A DNA stretch of 64,000 nucleotides, from NCBI RefSeq assembly GCF_021869535.1, contig NW_026262712.1, forward strand, positions 65,876,100-65,940,099, written 5' to 3'. The notes under the pieces were generated by a model. The model saw only the letters and a list, made by a program, of their open reading frames with translations, did no database searches and had not been told where the DNA came from. Each line of letters opens with the position of its first letter. Positions within the stretch are counted from its first letter, which is position 1. Made by a program: the position numbers and the translations under genes. Positions 1 through 10,229 of this stretch are shown here, in pieces. Source of the stretch: Mytilus californianus. Its lineage: Eukaryota > Mollusca > Bivalvia > Mytilida > Mytilidae.

Positions 1-877
1 TAATATAGTATGTAATAAGTTAATGTGATTACAAAATTTGTGATAGTATAGCGCGTTGCAAACAGTAGTCATTCGAATTCTAACGAGATTAAACTTCTTA
101 ATATGTTTTCCACTTTGGACATCGAAAAAACATATTTTTACTGCATATACCTTGTAAATTCCATAAGCACTTAATTTTATCACCATTTTTTTAAATATGG
201 AAAATTATTTTCTCGTGATATTGACAACAATCGATGTGTTATCTCAACAATGAAAAGCACAATGATTCATATTTGCAGATGGGGGTATTTAGGGCAACTG
301 CAAAAGCTTCCGTAGAAGGCTGATTCGTAACCAATTTGATATTGACTGCAGTCTAAAATGAAGAAAAAAAATGCCTTTACCTATGAACAATGAATCAATT
401 TTATTTTTGACATACAAATATTGATACCTGAAGAAATATTTTGCTTTTAGTGCAATTTTATCATTTTGAAGTATTTTTTAAAGAATTGCATTTTTCTTCA
501 AATATTGCGCAATTAATATTTTTGTTCTATATGTCTACATGAGTATTAGAATAAAAAAATCATACGAGAACCAGCAAACGGCATTTTGTTTAACTCTTTT
601 GAAATTTGGGAATGCCCATTCTTGACCTTTGACCTTAATTTAACAAAATTTGCACCGTAAGAATTATTGACGACCGGGCAAAACAGAAAGTACAGATAAC
701 AAGCTTTCGAATGATAAATAATATAGCCGTATGTTAGGTGGGTGCGTTAAAGTCGTTAACTAAGCGTCTTTTTGAAAAATATCACTCGCCTATTAAGGTT
801 AAAGGAGGAAAATGTACATGCCGTTTGTTGATGTGGTTTATAAGTGTTTCTCGTTTCTCGTTTTTTTTTATATAGAT
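1..877. other. No gene recognised
   Basis: AT-rich sequence without a credible coding frame, RNA gene or tandem array. I see nothing I can assign. Confidence 0.5.
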
Positions 878-1080
878 TAGACCGTTGGTTTTCCCGTTTG
901 AATGGTTTTACATTAGTAATTTTGGGGGCCCTTTATAGCTTGCTGTTCGGTGTGAGCCAAGGCTCCGTCTTGAAGACCGTACTTTGACCTATAATGGTTT
1001 ACTTTATAAATTTTGACTTGGATGGAGAGTTGTCTCATTTGCACTCATACCTTATCTTCTTATATCTATGTAGTTTTTGT
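878..1080 (+). repeat. Dispersed repeat H, 3' part (copy 1)
   Basis: I recognise this stretch as a very common mussel repeat (from memory, not searched). Its last part, around 1029-1075, carries a GTTGTCTCATT box, then a TCATAC box and TCTTCTTAT. The same end recurs near 50760-50810 (plus) and in reverse at 53605-53640. The copies share this end and differ in how far they extend upstream, as in 5'-truncated retroelement copies. The 64-codon ORF inside it has no support as a gene. Confidence 0.55.
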
Positions 1081-1402
1081 ATTAGCTTTAAACTTTTACA
1101 GGTGTCATATATTGATTGGTTAAAGATGCATATTTCGACTTTTTTTAATCATTGGCTTAAAAACGAGTACATGGACCCCTCTTTTTGAAATAACAATTGG
1201 CTTGATTATGTGTGAAGATTATTTGTATCAGTTTTTATGAACGAATCACCGATGATTTTTTTTAAATTAGATAAATATACAGGACAAAATGGCGTTTCAT
1301 TCTTTTTTACAACTATCCGCTATTGTTTATCTTTTAAAACAAAAAGTTAGGTATGTCTGTTCAAAGCAAAGAAACCGACATTTTTAGTAAATGTCTAAAA
1401 TT

Positions 1403-1863
1403 TCAAGCCAATTTCATTATAAAAGTAGCACCCGCAGGTATAGTTTCGTAGAGTTGGCTTAAAAGTATTTGAATATCTTCTCCTTCATGGTGCGATTCTT
1501 GGTAGAGTAGTGTTCCATGTCGTGCTTTCGGCATAGCACCGTGGATTCCTTGTGGTAGAATTCGGTATCCTTGTTTGTCCATAGTTTCTTTGGAATGCAT
1601 GACTTTAATACCGTCTGAAAGGCAAACTTGACTGTCACACCTTTCTTGTTCTTGGGCGGTACTAGGCAGCCGTATTTGGAGAAAAATCGTCGAAGATGCT
1701 CAGAATGAACTTGAAGCCCTTGCTGTTTTGAGAGAGGAGCTCGTGTCGACAAGATCAGCAGTCCAAGTTTCATCACCACCCAAAAACGATCACGCGTCGT
1801 TTCTGGAATTTACGTCTAATTGGTTTGTGTAACTCTTCAGCTAGCTCATCCGTCCAACTAACT
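1403..1863 (-). pseudogene. Integrase relic (retroviral-type DDE, rve)
   Basis: Minus-strand reading gives, in shifting frames, an N-terminal part containing WTDELAEELHKPIRRKF and GGDETWTADLVD, then a part containing KNKKGVTVKFAFQTVL, PKKLWTNKDTEFY and NRTMKEKIFKYF. This is the order of the rve catalytic domain as found in Maverick/Polinton-type and retroviral integrases. The Asp of TADLVD fits the first catalytic residue. Where the second Asp is expected the reading is Asn (LWTNKD). The region just before NRTMKEK that should hold the catalytic Glu is shortened. At least two frame changes separate the pieces and the C-terminal part fades out near 1403. It was probably the integrase of the virus-like element to its right; the capsid-like genes run on the opposite strand. 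Confidence 0.6.
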
Positions 1864-2750
1864 TTGTTTTTCTGGGACGCTCAGATCAAGTTGTACTTTG
1901 GTGATGATGAGGGGTCTAACAATGCCGCGTTCCGTTTTCTTTTTCATCGTTGGATTATTGATAATGTCCAGTTAAGCTTGTTCTCCTCACGCACATAGTT
2001 GCGAGTGGTGTATCCTTATGTTGAGCACATCAGAGATCATGAAGATAAGCAGCTTGATCGACTCTATTGATAGGTATGGACCAATGTTTTGGGATTCAAT
2101 CTGTATTTAGGCGTGTGTTTAGCTTATTACTAGGTCCGGTGAAGTTGTTCCCCAAAAGATGCATCACCACCTGTGAGTTGTTAATCAGTTTGTTCATGAA
2201 AACCCTACCGGTTGTACTTATTAACTGGGATTTCATCGATCCACACTTGGCGCAGGATCCAACCCTCCGTCGTCGTCGTCGTTGCTAGTCGTAACTTCAA
2301 ATCGCCAGTTTGTCTCTCTATTCCTCTTACATTTCAAACAGTATATTGTATATCAGTTTATTTAAATGAATGGACGTTGAACACATTTCATACCATGAAA
2401 CTACAACGAACAGAAATAATCCCTTCATCCTTCCGTGACGCTGCCAAACAACCTACTTTTCCGGTCGGCCGATAGCTTGTACGTCTTTGGGAAAATCTCT
2501 TCACCAACTTATCTGCGAGCTCCTGGAGGTGGTCCTGCAAACGCAAGTTCGAGTGTAAGCATAAGTGTGACCGTTTGAATATCTCCACAAGATCCCTTCA
2601 CGAGTTTCTCCCAGGTTTTCAGTTGTGTTAAATGTGATGCTTACATGACCGACCGCATTGACTGCCATAGAAACCGAATGAGAGAATTATTTGTTCAATC
2701 AGGAATATAAGTTACCTTCATTTATTCAACGACTTTTTTAAAAAACTGAA
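1864..2750. other. Unassigned part of the virus-like element
   Basis: Base composition is more balanced than in the flanks and resembles the neighbouring decayed genes. A minus-strand frame at 2388-2588 contains LQELADKLVKRFSQRR, faintly like the N-terminal basic stretch of the integrase relic, which could mean a duplicated fragment. There is not enough to name a gene. Confidence 0.3.
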
Positions 2751-2751
2751 C

Positions 2752-2940
2752 GCTAAGGAGCATTTGTTCAAGTGCTATCAAACGCTAGGGATGTTCTTTT
2801 TAAACTCTATCAAGCGCAATGGGGTGTTTTCTCAAACGCTATTAAACGCTAGGGGGTGTTTTCTTAAACGCTATTAAACACTAGGGGGTGTTTTCTATTA
2901 AACTATCTAAAATGCTATCAAACGTTTAAGGGTGTTTTTA
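2752..2940. repeat. Degenerate tandem repeat, about 5 units of 35-40 bp
   Basis: Units of the form AAACGCTATTAAACGCTAGG followed by GGTGTTTTCT recur at roughly 35-40 bp spacing. Similarity is highest in the middle units (2830-2900) and decays at both edges. Confidence 0.75.
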
Positions 2941-2943
2941 CAA

Positions 2944-3725
2944 ACACAATAAATAGACTGAAGTTTGTACAAAATGCCGATCCCACGCAGCGTGAAGCTC
3001 TTGCTCGGGAGTTCCAGGATGTAAAGCACAGCATCAAAGCTAGCAACTTACAACAATAACTTGACAAACAAGGATTGAGTCGTGATCTCAACAAGTTTTT
3101 CAAACCAGTTCATAAAATTGTTCTTAGATCACCAAGACGATTGAAGACCTCCCGGCCATTTTACCGCTACCTGTACTGCCTCCTCAAACCTTGATTTGCA
3201 GATCCATTATCCATCGAACCAGCTCAAGGTGCTACCCTTGGACATCGTGCACAGGAGTACCTACATCTCAGTATGATCAATGATGCAGACCACACCTTTG
3301 AACTAAGATCGTTACATTTGAAAGAGATGATATTTGTCTGGATGGAGTATGATACAAAGGAACACTTGGAATGTGGGAACTCATTGTCAAGAAATGCCAT
3401 GAAACATACGAACAAGCAGACATAATTGTTTATAAAGATATTTTGAAAGCTACAAATACAATGTATAAAAATTATGATCCAGAGTTCGGTTCTTAATCAA
3501 ACAGGAGCTACGAATGGAAGGGCATCGTTTCGCAAATGTACGAGAAAGTTGGGATGTTGACTACAAACCGTGTTTCTACCATCATACTTTGAACAGCTTC
3601 TAGATCGACTGGACCTGTGCGCCGCCTCCTATTGAGCTGAAAACAATAGTGTCCATCCTCTACGCAATGAAAAAAGATGGTATAATCGACAGTGGGGAGT
3701 ACAAAATGGCACATCGTAACCTCCT
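2944..3725 (+). pseudogene. Virus-like element gene, basic/coiled-coil protein (broken)
   Basis: Plus-strand pieces in successive frames read QREALAREFQDVKHSIKASN with a following KFFKPVHKIV segment (2980-3120), then LHLSMINDADHTFELRS (about 3260-3310), YKGTLGMWELIVKK and YKDILKATNTMYKNYDPES (3350-3485), SYEWKGIVSQMYEKVG (3508-3555), and finally QLLDRLDLCAAS and KKDGIIDSGEYKMAHRNLL (3597-3725). I recognise the order of pieces as a family found next to capsid-like genes in invertebrate virus-like elements; its function is not known to me. There are several stops and at least four frame changes. The final piece stops within a few bases of the transposon inserted at 3731, so that insertion hit the 3' end of this gene or the gap just after it. 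Confidence 0.5.
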
Positions 3726-3730
3726 ATATA

Positions 3731-3746
3731 GACACGTTTTTTCAAT
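3731..3746 (+). repeat. Left terminal inverted repeat of the THAP-DDE transposon
   Basis: GACACGTTTTTTCAA matches the reverse complement of 6287-6301 with one substitution and one T-run length difference. TATATA lies immediately outside. Confidence 0.75.
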
Positions 3747-4597
3747 TATCACCCGTAGTAATAATCTTCGCCGTTTGGCGCGCTATAATTACGTCTGCCA
3801 TTACAGTAATGATAAAAGCGTAAACCAAGCATTCAATCGTAACGTGAAATATATATGTTTACATTCTTCAATCAGAAATATGTCAATTAATTGCCCTACT
3901 GTGTTAAGTAATATTTACACAGTTAATACCATGTTGTGTCTTAATTATCTAACACTGATTATCCCCATAGTTGTGTGGTCTGGCTTATCACAAAGAACCC
4001 TGTGTTATTTTAAAGGACATTTAAAGTGCTTGTCGGTTGTAACAATTTCATCCCATTACATCAGTTAAAGAGTAAAAGATCTTAAAAGGTTTATCTTGAA
4101 ACCATTTATTGATATAAAAAGGTGTCCAAGTTTAATGTTTTCATTTAAATACCTCCAATATGTTTTACTCTTTGATTGATGTATTGCGATGAAAGTTTTA
4201 TTATAAATTATGAATAAGAGGAGATGAGTGGGACAATGCATATATATCAATGCGACAGACACCCAATTACAAAATAGATTTGACTCTAAACAAAACTAAC
4301 ACCAAGGTAAATTCAAAAAGGTAGAGTTCATAAAATAACCAAAAGACGTCTATAGAGGGGAACAAACAGATTTCTATTCAGTTCATGTATATGTCATCCT
4401 GAATATGCATGAACTATTTGCCACTGGACGTTAAACAACCAACAATCAATGGATCTATAATATAATACAATCATAATGCAATGTACGTCTATAGCATTTA
4501 CATTATCCAACGACTTAAATATACATGTACATGTACAGTGTATACATGTATACCCGACCTGTTCAATAAAAAAAGAGAAAAAAATAACAAACTAGTT
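3747..4597. other. Non-coding 3' portion of the THAP-DDE transposon
   Basis: Lies between the left inverted repeat and the transposase stop codon. No other gene is supported. Several short ORFs here have no coding character. Confidence 0.55.
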
Positions 4598-6135
4598 TCA
4601 CTCATTACTTTCATCAGTATCTCTGATCAGATCTGACCGTAAATTAACCAAAGCAGAGCATACAAGTAAAATGTCATCAAACAGTTTTAAGGATGATACA
4701 GGCACAGTCCCACTTAGAATTTTGAAGACCTTCAATCGTCGAATTACCCTTTCAACATGTATCCGTACTCTGGCAATCCTTCTTGTGGTTGTCACATCCT
4801 CTGCACTTAACTGAGGTTTGTTTTTTGTGAACGCTGGAATGTTCAGCTTGACACGCAATAAGTAGTCTATTGTAAAGCCACGATCTGCCATAGTCTCGTC
4901 GCCTGGAAGCAAGTAATTCATGAATCCACTTTTTTCTACAATAAATTTGTCACTAGCACGACCACCAAAAGCTTTGGATATGAACATAATTAGTCCATGT
5001 GGGGATATTCCTACTAAATATTTAGCTGTATTATGGGACTTGTAATTGCTGTACATTTCACCTCTACTCCTTAAATTAGTTGGTCTCTGAATAAATATTT
5101 CAGCACAGTCAATAATACAAGTAGTTCTGGGATAAATTTCCCTAAATGATTCGGGACAACAGTCTCTTATTACTTCTCTAGGGAGCCAAACAATCAATGA
5201 CTGTAACTTATCTACCAACACGGGAATCCACGAATTAAATATTTTGCAAGCTAAACCACTTGATATACCAAATCTTCTGCATAGATCATCAAACATTAAA
5301 TTTAACTTCAGTCTCATAAGCACAAGGAGTAATTGATCTGCTACCTCTAATTGAAAACTAAATGTATTGAAAGGAGTAAAACATTTCACCAGCGTGAAAA
5401 AGACCTCTTTTGTGACCCCTGTATACAATAAAGCGTCATTGTCCGTTATTAAATTTTGTGCAGCAGACATAGTTGCTCCATCATATTTACTTTGAACTCC
5501 ATTTTCTTCCGTTAAAACTATATTTGTTTGAGAAAATTTAGTCTGAAAATCGGTCCATTCTTTCCCGTACGTGTGATCTTTCTGCGGTAAGAAGTCCGAT
5601 TCAAGATATTGTGTACTAACAGTAGATGAAGCTTCTACAACATTAAAACTACAAATAGCCTCCGGTAGTTTCTCAGACGATGTACTTGTGCCTGGTTCAC
5701 TTTCTGTAGTATCCAATTCTGTTATTTCCATATCGGAATCGGAATCACCATTTTCTAGTTTTCTTTTTTTCATTGTCAATTGATGTTTTAAAATTTTTCT
5801 TCTACCCGGAGTTGTCTTGTTTTCATATCCCATCTTTAACTTAGGAGAAGGATTCCGATCTGTAGGATTTCCGTCAATAAAATGTTCAGAGCATACATAT
5901 ACGTTTTTCGGAAGATCTTTCCGATTTAAAGCTTTTATCCACTCAAGTCGTATCGATTCTTTGGATGGCATTACATGTAGTCTGTAAGGAATTAAACAGG
6001 GACAATGGTCGTGCATTTCACCATGTAATTCACACATTGATTTCTTCTTTCTTCTATTTTTTTTCGATTATTGGAACAACCATGAACTGAACATGAGTTC
6101 CCACCACCTGTTTTGTATTTATTTTCACTTTCCAT
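4598..6135 (-). pseudogene. THAP domain-DDE transposase (ISL2EU group), single-frame break in THAP domain
   Basis: The open part (479 codons from 6037) ends the THAP zinc finger with VYVCSEHF. It then has a Ser/Glu-rich linker, a helical region (FNTFSFQLEVADQLLLVLMR), and a DDE_4 nuclease. Likely catalytic residues in this frame are Asp310 in IIDCAEIF, Asp385 in MADRGF and Glu429 in IHVERVI; YKSHNTAKYLVGISP and GGRASDK lie between the first two. The start of the THAP finger (MESENK at 6135, CSVHGCSNNRKK) is in another frame. The two join across a run of eight T (eight A on the coding strand) at 6057-6064, where a one-base length change would make one continuous gene. This could be a real disabling mutation or a sequencing error. 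All three catalytic residues are kept. The enzyme would cut and paste the element marked by the repeats at 3731 and 6301. Confidence 0.85.
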
Positions 6136-6286
6136 AACAAAACGAAAAGGAAAATAGTGGAAAACAAATTGTAAACAGAAGATCGATATTGTTGTGATTA
6201 AAGCACGTGCTTTATCTATCATTAGTGCTATAGCTGCGGCACCACGTGATAGATTAATGGCAGCGCACATGATATTTAGGTCAGAT

Positions 6287-6301
6287 CTTGAAAAATGTGT
6301 C
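6287..6301 (-). repeat. Right terminal inverted repeat of the THAP-DDE transposon
   Basis: Reverse complement reads GACACATTTTTCAAG. TATATA follows directly at 6302-6307. Confidence 0.75.
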
Positions 6302-6315
6302 TATATAGACATACA

Positions 6316-6657
6316 ATGGCATTACTGATAAAGCACGGTTATCACCGGAAATACGTGGTTGGCAGGAGGGGTCTGTTTGACTATTTCTCCAATTTAGTCG
6401 GACGCATGTTCATCTCCTCTGCTGTGAAGGTATTGGGGAATAAGGTCATTAGTGCTGCCACCCTAACAGGTGGTGAAAAGGGAGCCACCAAAACTGTTAA
6501 CCATGTCATTGACAAAGAGACCAAGAAAAAAGCCGTACCAAGCAAAACCCCTAAAACAAATACTCCACCGCAGCAAGCCCGTTTAAAAAACGTAATCTCA
6601 GGCGGCGGTATTGCAACCATTCACGATTTCGTCCAGCGCAAAATAGATAACATGTAG
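6316..6657 (+). CDS. Virus-like element gene: short Gly/Ala-rich basic protein, open frame
   Basis: Reads MALLIKHGYHRKYVVGRRGL at the N-terminus, then FDYFSNLVGRMF and an Ala/Gly/Lys-rich middle, a Lys/Pro-rich linker, and IHDFVQRKIDNM at the end (113 codons). I start at 6316 rather than 6295 because the earlier ATG lies inside the right terminal repeat of the transposon and cannot be original. The amphipathic GLFDYF part with a basic tail resembles small membrane-active or core proteins of virus-like elements; this is an inference. It is the only gene of the locus still open over its whole length. It sits directly upstream of the capsid-like gene. Confidence 0.5.
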   Translation: MALLIKHGYHRKYVVGRRGLFDYFSNLVGRMFISSAVKVLGNKVISAATLTGGEKGATKTVNHVIDKETKKKAVPSKTPKTNTPPQQARLKNVISGGGIATIHDFVQRKIDNM

Positions 6658-6663
6658 GAAATA

Positions 6664-8170
6664 CATCACAGATGGTTAGTCTTCCGATGAAAGTATTCAG
6701 GAGTACGAAGTTCATGAATACGAGACCCATTCCGGAGCTCCCTTGAACAGTTCCGAGTCAGAGATACAAATCAACATTGAGACCCAGCATCTATTTGTCA
6801 ATGCGAATATCGGTTGAAGGACGCCTTCTGAAGAACGACGACACGGCTTACGCAGATGAAGATCTGTTGACGACTTCGACTTCAGCAAATCGCAGGGTCT
6901 CAACCAGTTGTGATACAAAGATTAGCAGGCTGACGCCGTAGCCGACAACACTGTCTTTGCAGCTAGCCATGGTTACATCGTCATGAAGCCTGTGAGCAAA
7001 GGAATGTTCTCATTCACCATACCATCAAAGCACATCTTCGGTTTCGCAGAGGACTTTGACAAGATTGTAAACAGATCCAAACACGAACTAACACTCGTGT
7101 GCAACTCTGATACTAACGTAGTGTAAAGAACAGTGGAAGTCAGCGATATGTCTTGAGTAAAGTATTCATTCGTTCCTGACGTTGTTCCCTTCGATTAAAA
7201 ACAAATTGAAACTGTACAAAACAACCCATAGCAAAAGAAACTTAACTGTGGTTTTCGCATGAGACAGTGCGATTTCATAGCCGTTCCCCAGAGTACACAT
7301 TTCAATTGGCGATTTTCCGACAAGGGTAATGATCAGACTCAGAACGCAGCTGTGTTCGATCTCTACCGTTTGCAAAACATCCACGTAACCTTCAAGGCAC
7401 AACGCTATCCAACCGTGTACTTCATGTTACCTTCATGTGACCTACCGAATTAGACTTTACAATACCAGCTTTGTAATAACATGAGCAACACGACGGGTGC
7501 CAGATGTGGAGCAGGATCTGCTTACCCTTCCGGAGCACCTAAGATCACCCCAGTTTTTGGTGGGGTTCGTGTTGCTGTTGTACCCCTATTTGTGACATTT
7601 TTACCTATTGTGTTTGTTTTGTTCACACATCGTTGTCAATATAATGGAATTTGATGCGGCTGTCATACAAGTAAGAGGTTTAGCTAGCTTTAAAACCAGG
7701 TTTAATCCACCGTTTTCTACATAAGAAAATGCCTGTACTAAGTCAGGTAATATGACAGTTGTTATCCATTCGTTTGATGTGTTTGAGCTGTTTATTTTGC
7801 CATTTGATTAGGGACTTTCCTTTTTGAATTTTCCTCGAAGTTCAGTATTTTTGTGATTTTACTTTTCACTGAATGCAAAATATCTACTTGTACAATGAAG
7901 CAACCGAATTGCGCAAAAGTTCTTCAACATGGATCATCTCATCAGCAAACAGTAACAGCAATCCCTCCGACTTTTCAGACCTGTATCTATTGATCGTCAT
8001 CGATGTGAGTTACCAGTAAGAGAAACTGAAAGAATATATGGTTGACATTCAGATCAGGGCAGAATTCGAGCACAATGTCCCAGCAAACAAAGAAGCCTTT
8101 GCAGTGGTCATCTCCGTTAGGGTTCATCAGTTCGAGTCCGACGGAGAAAAGATGAACATCGTGTTTTAAG
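6664..8170 (+). pseudogene. Virus-like element gene: capsid-like protein (broken, interrupted)
   Basis: Pieces in different plus frames: SSESEIQINIETQHLFVNAN (6740-6810), KGMFSFTIPSKHIFGFAEDF (about 6995-7055), then RMRQCDFIAVPQSTHFNWRF (7259-7318) and QNIHVTFKAQRYPTVYFM (7372-7425). After an inserted repeat (7466-7868) it resumes with NMDHLIS (7928-7948), VDIQIRAEFEHNVPANKEAF (8042-8101) and a stop near 8170. I recognise the order as a capsid-like family of invertebrate virus-like elements, probably jelly-roll. The exact family needs a profile search. Stops and frame shifts occur in every block. The inserted repeat is younger than the element. Confidence 0.55.
7466..7868 (+). repeat. Dispersed repeats I and J inserted in the capsid-like gene
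   Basis: 7466-7580 matches 19497-19592 (shared GGATCTGCTTACCCTTCCGG and GAGCACC). 7586-7868 matches the 3' part of 26281-26575 almost throughout, including GACAGTTGTT and TTTGTGATTTTACTTTT at the end. The coding pieces of the capsid-like gene stop before this stretch and resume after it. Confidence 0.75.
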
Positions 8171-8224
8171 GTAAATAAATGGTTGACAATTTGTTATAAT
8201 GCATCGTCGACAACACAGCTCCTA

Positions 8225-8898
8225 AGCATGGGTTTTCTTTCATCGTGTGACAACAAAAATCGACACTCTGATCAATCCACCCATTTACCTCAAAGATGAA
8301 AAGAGTTACGAGATGGCTATGTTAAATTTGAAGACGTACTACTCTTTCCCTAACAGGGAACAACACCTTTGGTTATTTTAACGATTAGAACACCTGGTCT
8401 ACCATTGCGTTGAAGACTGGATCTTACACTATCGAAGACACCAACGACGCGTTGCAAAGACAACTACGACTCGATAAACGCCCAACCAAAATCACATCAA
8501 TACCAATCCCAGTACGCAGAGGGCGACCCTAACCTCAGAATAAAAATTACCAAGTGGACTTCAACGTTGTCAATAGCATCAGTGAAGTATTGGAATTCGA
8601 ACGAAGAATCCACACATACGACAGGACAAAAAAAAGATATACAAAAGATGAGAACATTGTAAACATCATCAGCATCAACAGCATTATAATCAACAGTGAT
8701 ATCATCAGTGGTAGCTATGTAAACGGATCAGAACAATCCAACATCTACAGTCTTTTCCCAAACGTCTCAACCGGCAAGAAAATCATTCAAACCCCTAAAA
8801 ACTTTGTATGTTTACCCGTGACGCTGAAAACAATCAATCGTAAGGCGGGATTCCCATCGATCTCAGAGGCAAACATTTGACCATACGCTTTCTTCTTT
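8225..8898 (+). pseudogene. Virus-like element gene: second structural-type protein (broken)
   Basis: Opens with TTKIDTLINPPIYLKDEKSY and EMAMLNLKTYYSFPN (8253-8355), passes through a frame-shifted middle, then reads open from 8554 with NIVNIISINSIIINSDIISG, GSEQSNIYSLFPNVSTGKK and TPKNFVCLPVTLKTINRKAG. The last stretch shifts frame again to give IDLRGKHLTIRFFLCEV near 8860-8905. The order of blocks matches a family I recall beside the capsid-like gene in invertebrate virus-like elements, possibly a minor capsid or penton-like protein. That role is an inference. Confidence 0.5.
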
Positions 8899-8913
8899 GC
8901 GAGGTACAAATAA

Positions 8914-9466
8914 ATGAGTTATCACGAATACGGTTTAAAATTGATACAAGGTCAAGTCAACTAGTTACAACAAGCATCAAAGAATGGTTGTCCAGTCAGC
9001 ATCCGTGTGGCAATCTGTCATAATGAGGACAAAAGATGTTGCTCACCCAGCAACAAATAAAAAAAATCGACAAAATGTGATATAGCTATGGACCTTAGTA
9101 TAAAACAGCTAAAACAAAACATGCAAAAGAAAGGTGGATTTTTAACCATGTTGACCGTTATTGGCTATGAGATCTAAAGCGCCTGTTAGCAAACACCGTA
9201 CTACATGCTTTGGGACTGGTGCGTCGAGTGGGTTAGGAAGCGCTGGCATCAACAAAGCTATTATGTATTGTCTCTACCTTAGGTGTGTACTGTGTAAAGG
9301 CTCATGGTAACAATCTTTATCTCATTCTAGGTAAATAACCTTCTACCTATGGAAATGGTCTGTACTTGAAACAAGGACGAAAATTCTACTATAGTCGGGG
9401 GTTGATTCTAGGTTCTAACAGTCCTTTTAAGACCGTTCCTCTCTTAGGTATGCTCATTCAGACGTT
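8914..9466 (+). pseudogene. Virus-like element gene: Gly/Leu-rich basic protein (broken)
   Basis: Starts MSYHEYGLKLIQGQ at 8914. A stop is met after GQVN, then DLSIKQLKQNMQKKGGFLTM (9090-9149) and, after more breaks, GNGLYLKQGRKF with RGLILGSNSPFKTVPLLGML (9355-9455). A short basic protein with a repeated 'xLxLSxxQLK' style and a hydrophobic GGFL segment is what I recall at this place in related elements; a minor virion or core protein is possible. At least three stops or frame changes are visible. Confidence 0.45.
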
Positions 9467-9472
9467 GAATAA

Positions 9473-9898
9473 ATGGATGAAGTAGACTCTGGAAAGCAAT
9501 CGTACCGAAAGGCCCGGAACCCATCCGTCGAACAAGAGCTAGATACAGAGATTCATCAATACATTCAAGGATTAAAAACATACACCAGACTGAACAAGGT
9601 GTTTTCCATTGCATTAGGAACCTATTCTGTTTTAAACTTCAATTGCACAATCGGTACAATCAGCACAGTTGCACAAGGAATAGACGCCATCGGAATCATA
9701 ACTGTCTTCAACTCTATCGGAATGGTGGTGTTAACGGTGTTATCAAGTCGAAACGACAAGAAACAAAAAAAATTTAGAGATACCGTTTGCCTTGTCAAAA
9801 CTTACAGATCCCTGATAAAAATACAGTCAGCAAGGATTTGGATGATAACAACATCAGCGAAACAGAATGTGTAGGCGTTGATAAATGTTTCAACTTTT
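9473..9898 (+). pseudogene. Virus-like element gene: small protein with hydrophobic segments
   Basis: MDEVDSGKQSYRKARNPSVE starts a soluble N-terminus. A coiled-coil stretch follows (LDTEIHQYIQGLKTYTRLNK), then two hydrophobic segments (about residues 45-70 and 74-90) and a basic tail (SSRNDKKQKKF). The frame is open to 9874 but the last 20 codons read better one frame over (SKDLDDNNISETEC), so a late frame shift is likely. The next base-pair block after 9900 has no coding signal, so this is the last gene of the element seen here. Confidence 0.45.
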
Positions 9899-10225
9899 AC
9901 TATGATTAAAAATAACAACTGCGACCACCGTGGACTACAATTAGATAGGATCTTACTGTGCAGTTTTTCGCTTGACACCTCTGAATTGATTTTCTGTCTA
10001 GTCTCCTGAATAAACATTAACTTTCATTTTCTTATTTCTTGTCAGGTAAAAATACATGTGTATGGTTCTCTTCTGATTCAGGGTTCACACCAATTTATAG
10101 TCGTAGAAATCAATCCCCCTTTCTGCGAGTACAGAATTCCTTAGCTGACAACCTAATACTGCTGGCATAGGTTCGATCTCTTTAACCGCCCGATCTCTTT
10201 GCTCAGCCGACTGCATGTCCTCCTC
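9899..10225. other. No gene recognised; right end of the virus-like element probably here
   Basis: No coding frame. I looked for an end repeat matching the left side and found none. Confidence 0.4.
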
Positions 10226-10229
10226 TCCT

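Larger units (their letters stand above)
3731..6301 (-). mobile_element. ISL2EU-type DNA transposon with THAP-DDE transposase
   Basis: The left end begins GACACGTTTTTTCAA and the right end, read in reverse, begins GACACATTTTTCAAG, giving terminal inverted repeats of about 15 bp. The element is flanked on both sides by TATATA (3725-3730 and 6302-6307). This fits a TA-type target duplication within an AT run, or a longer one. Inside is one transposase gene on the minus strand. Removing 3731-6301 plus one TATATA rejoins the flanking virus-like sequence. The ends, the flanks and the gene together make this a complete non-autonomous or recently dead copy of 2571 bp. Confidence 0.8.
1403..9898. mobile_element. 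Decayed integrated virus-like element (Maverick/Polinton-like or relative)
   Basis: A colinear set of broken genes. An integrase relic is on the minus strand at the left. To its right, on the plus strand, are a basic or coiled-coil gene, a short glycine-rich gene, a capsid-like gene, a second structural-type gene, a glycine/leucine-rich gene and a small gene with hydrophobic segments. Every gene has stops or frame shifts and two later insertions interrupt the locus, so the element is old and dead. The gene set recalls multi-gene elements with a retroviral-type integrase and jelly-roll capsids. No DNA polymerase B, packaging ATPase or protease is visible, and I found no terminal inverted repeats, so the left end may lie outside the window. 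Group assignment is an inference from remembered family resemblance. Confidence 0.6.
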
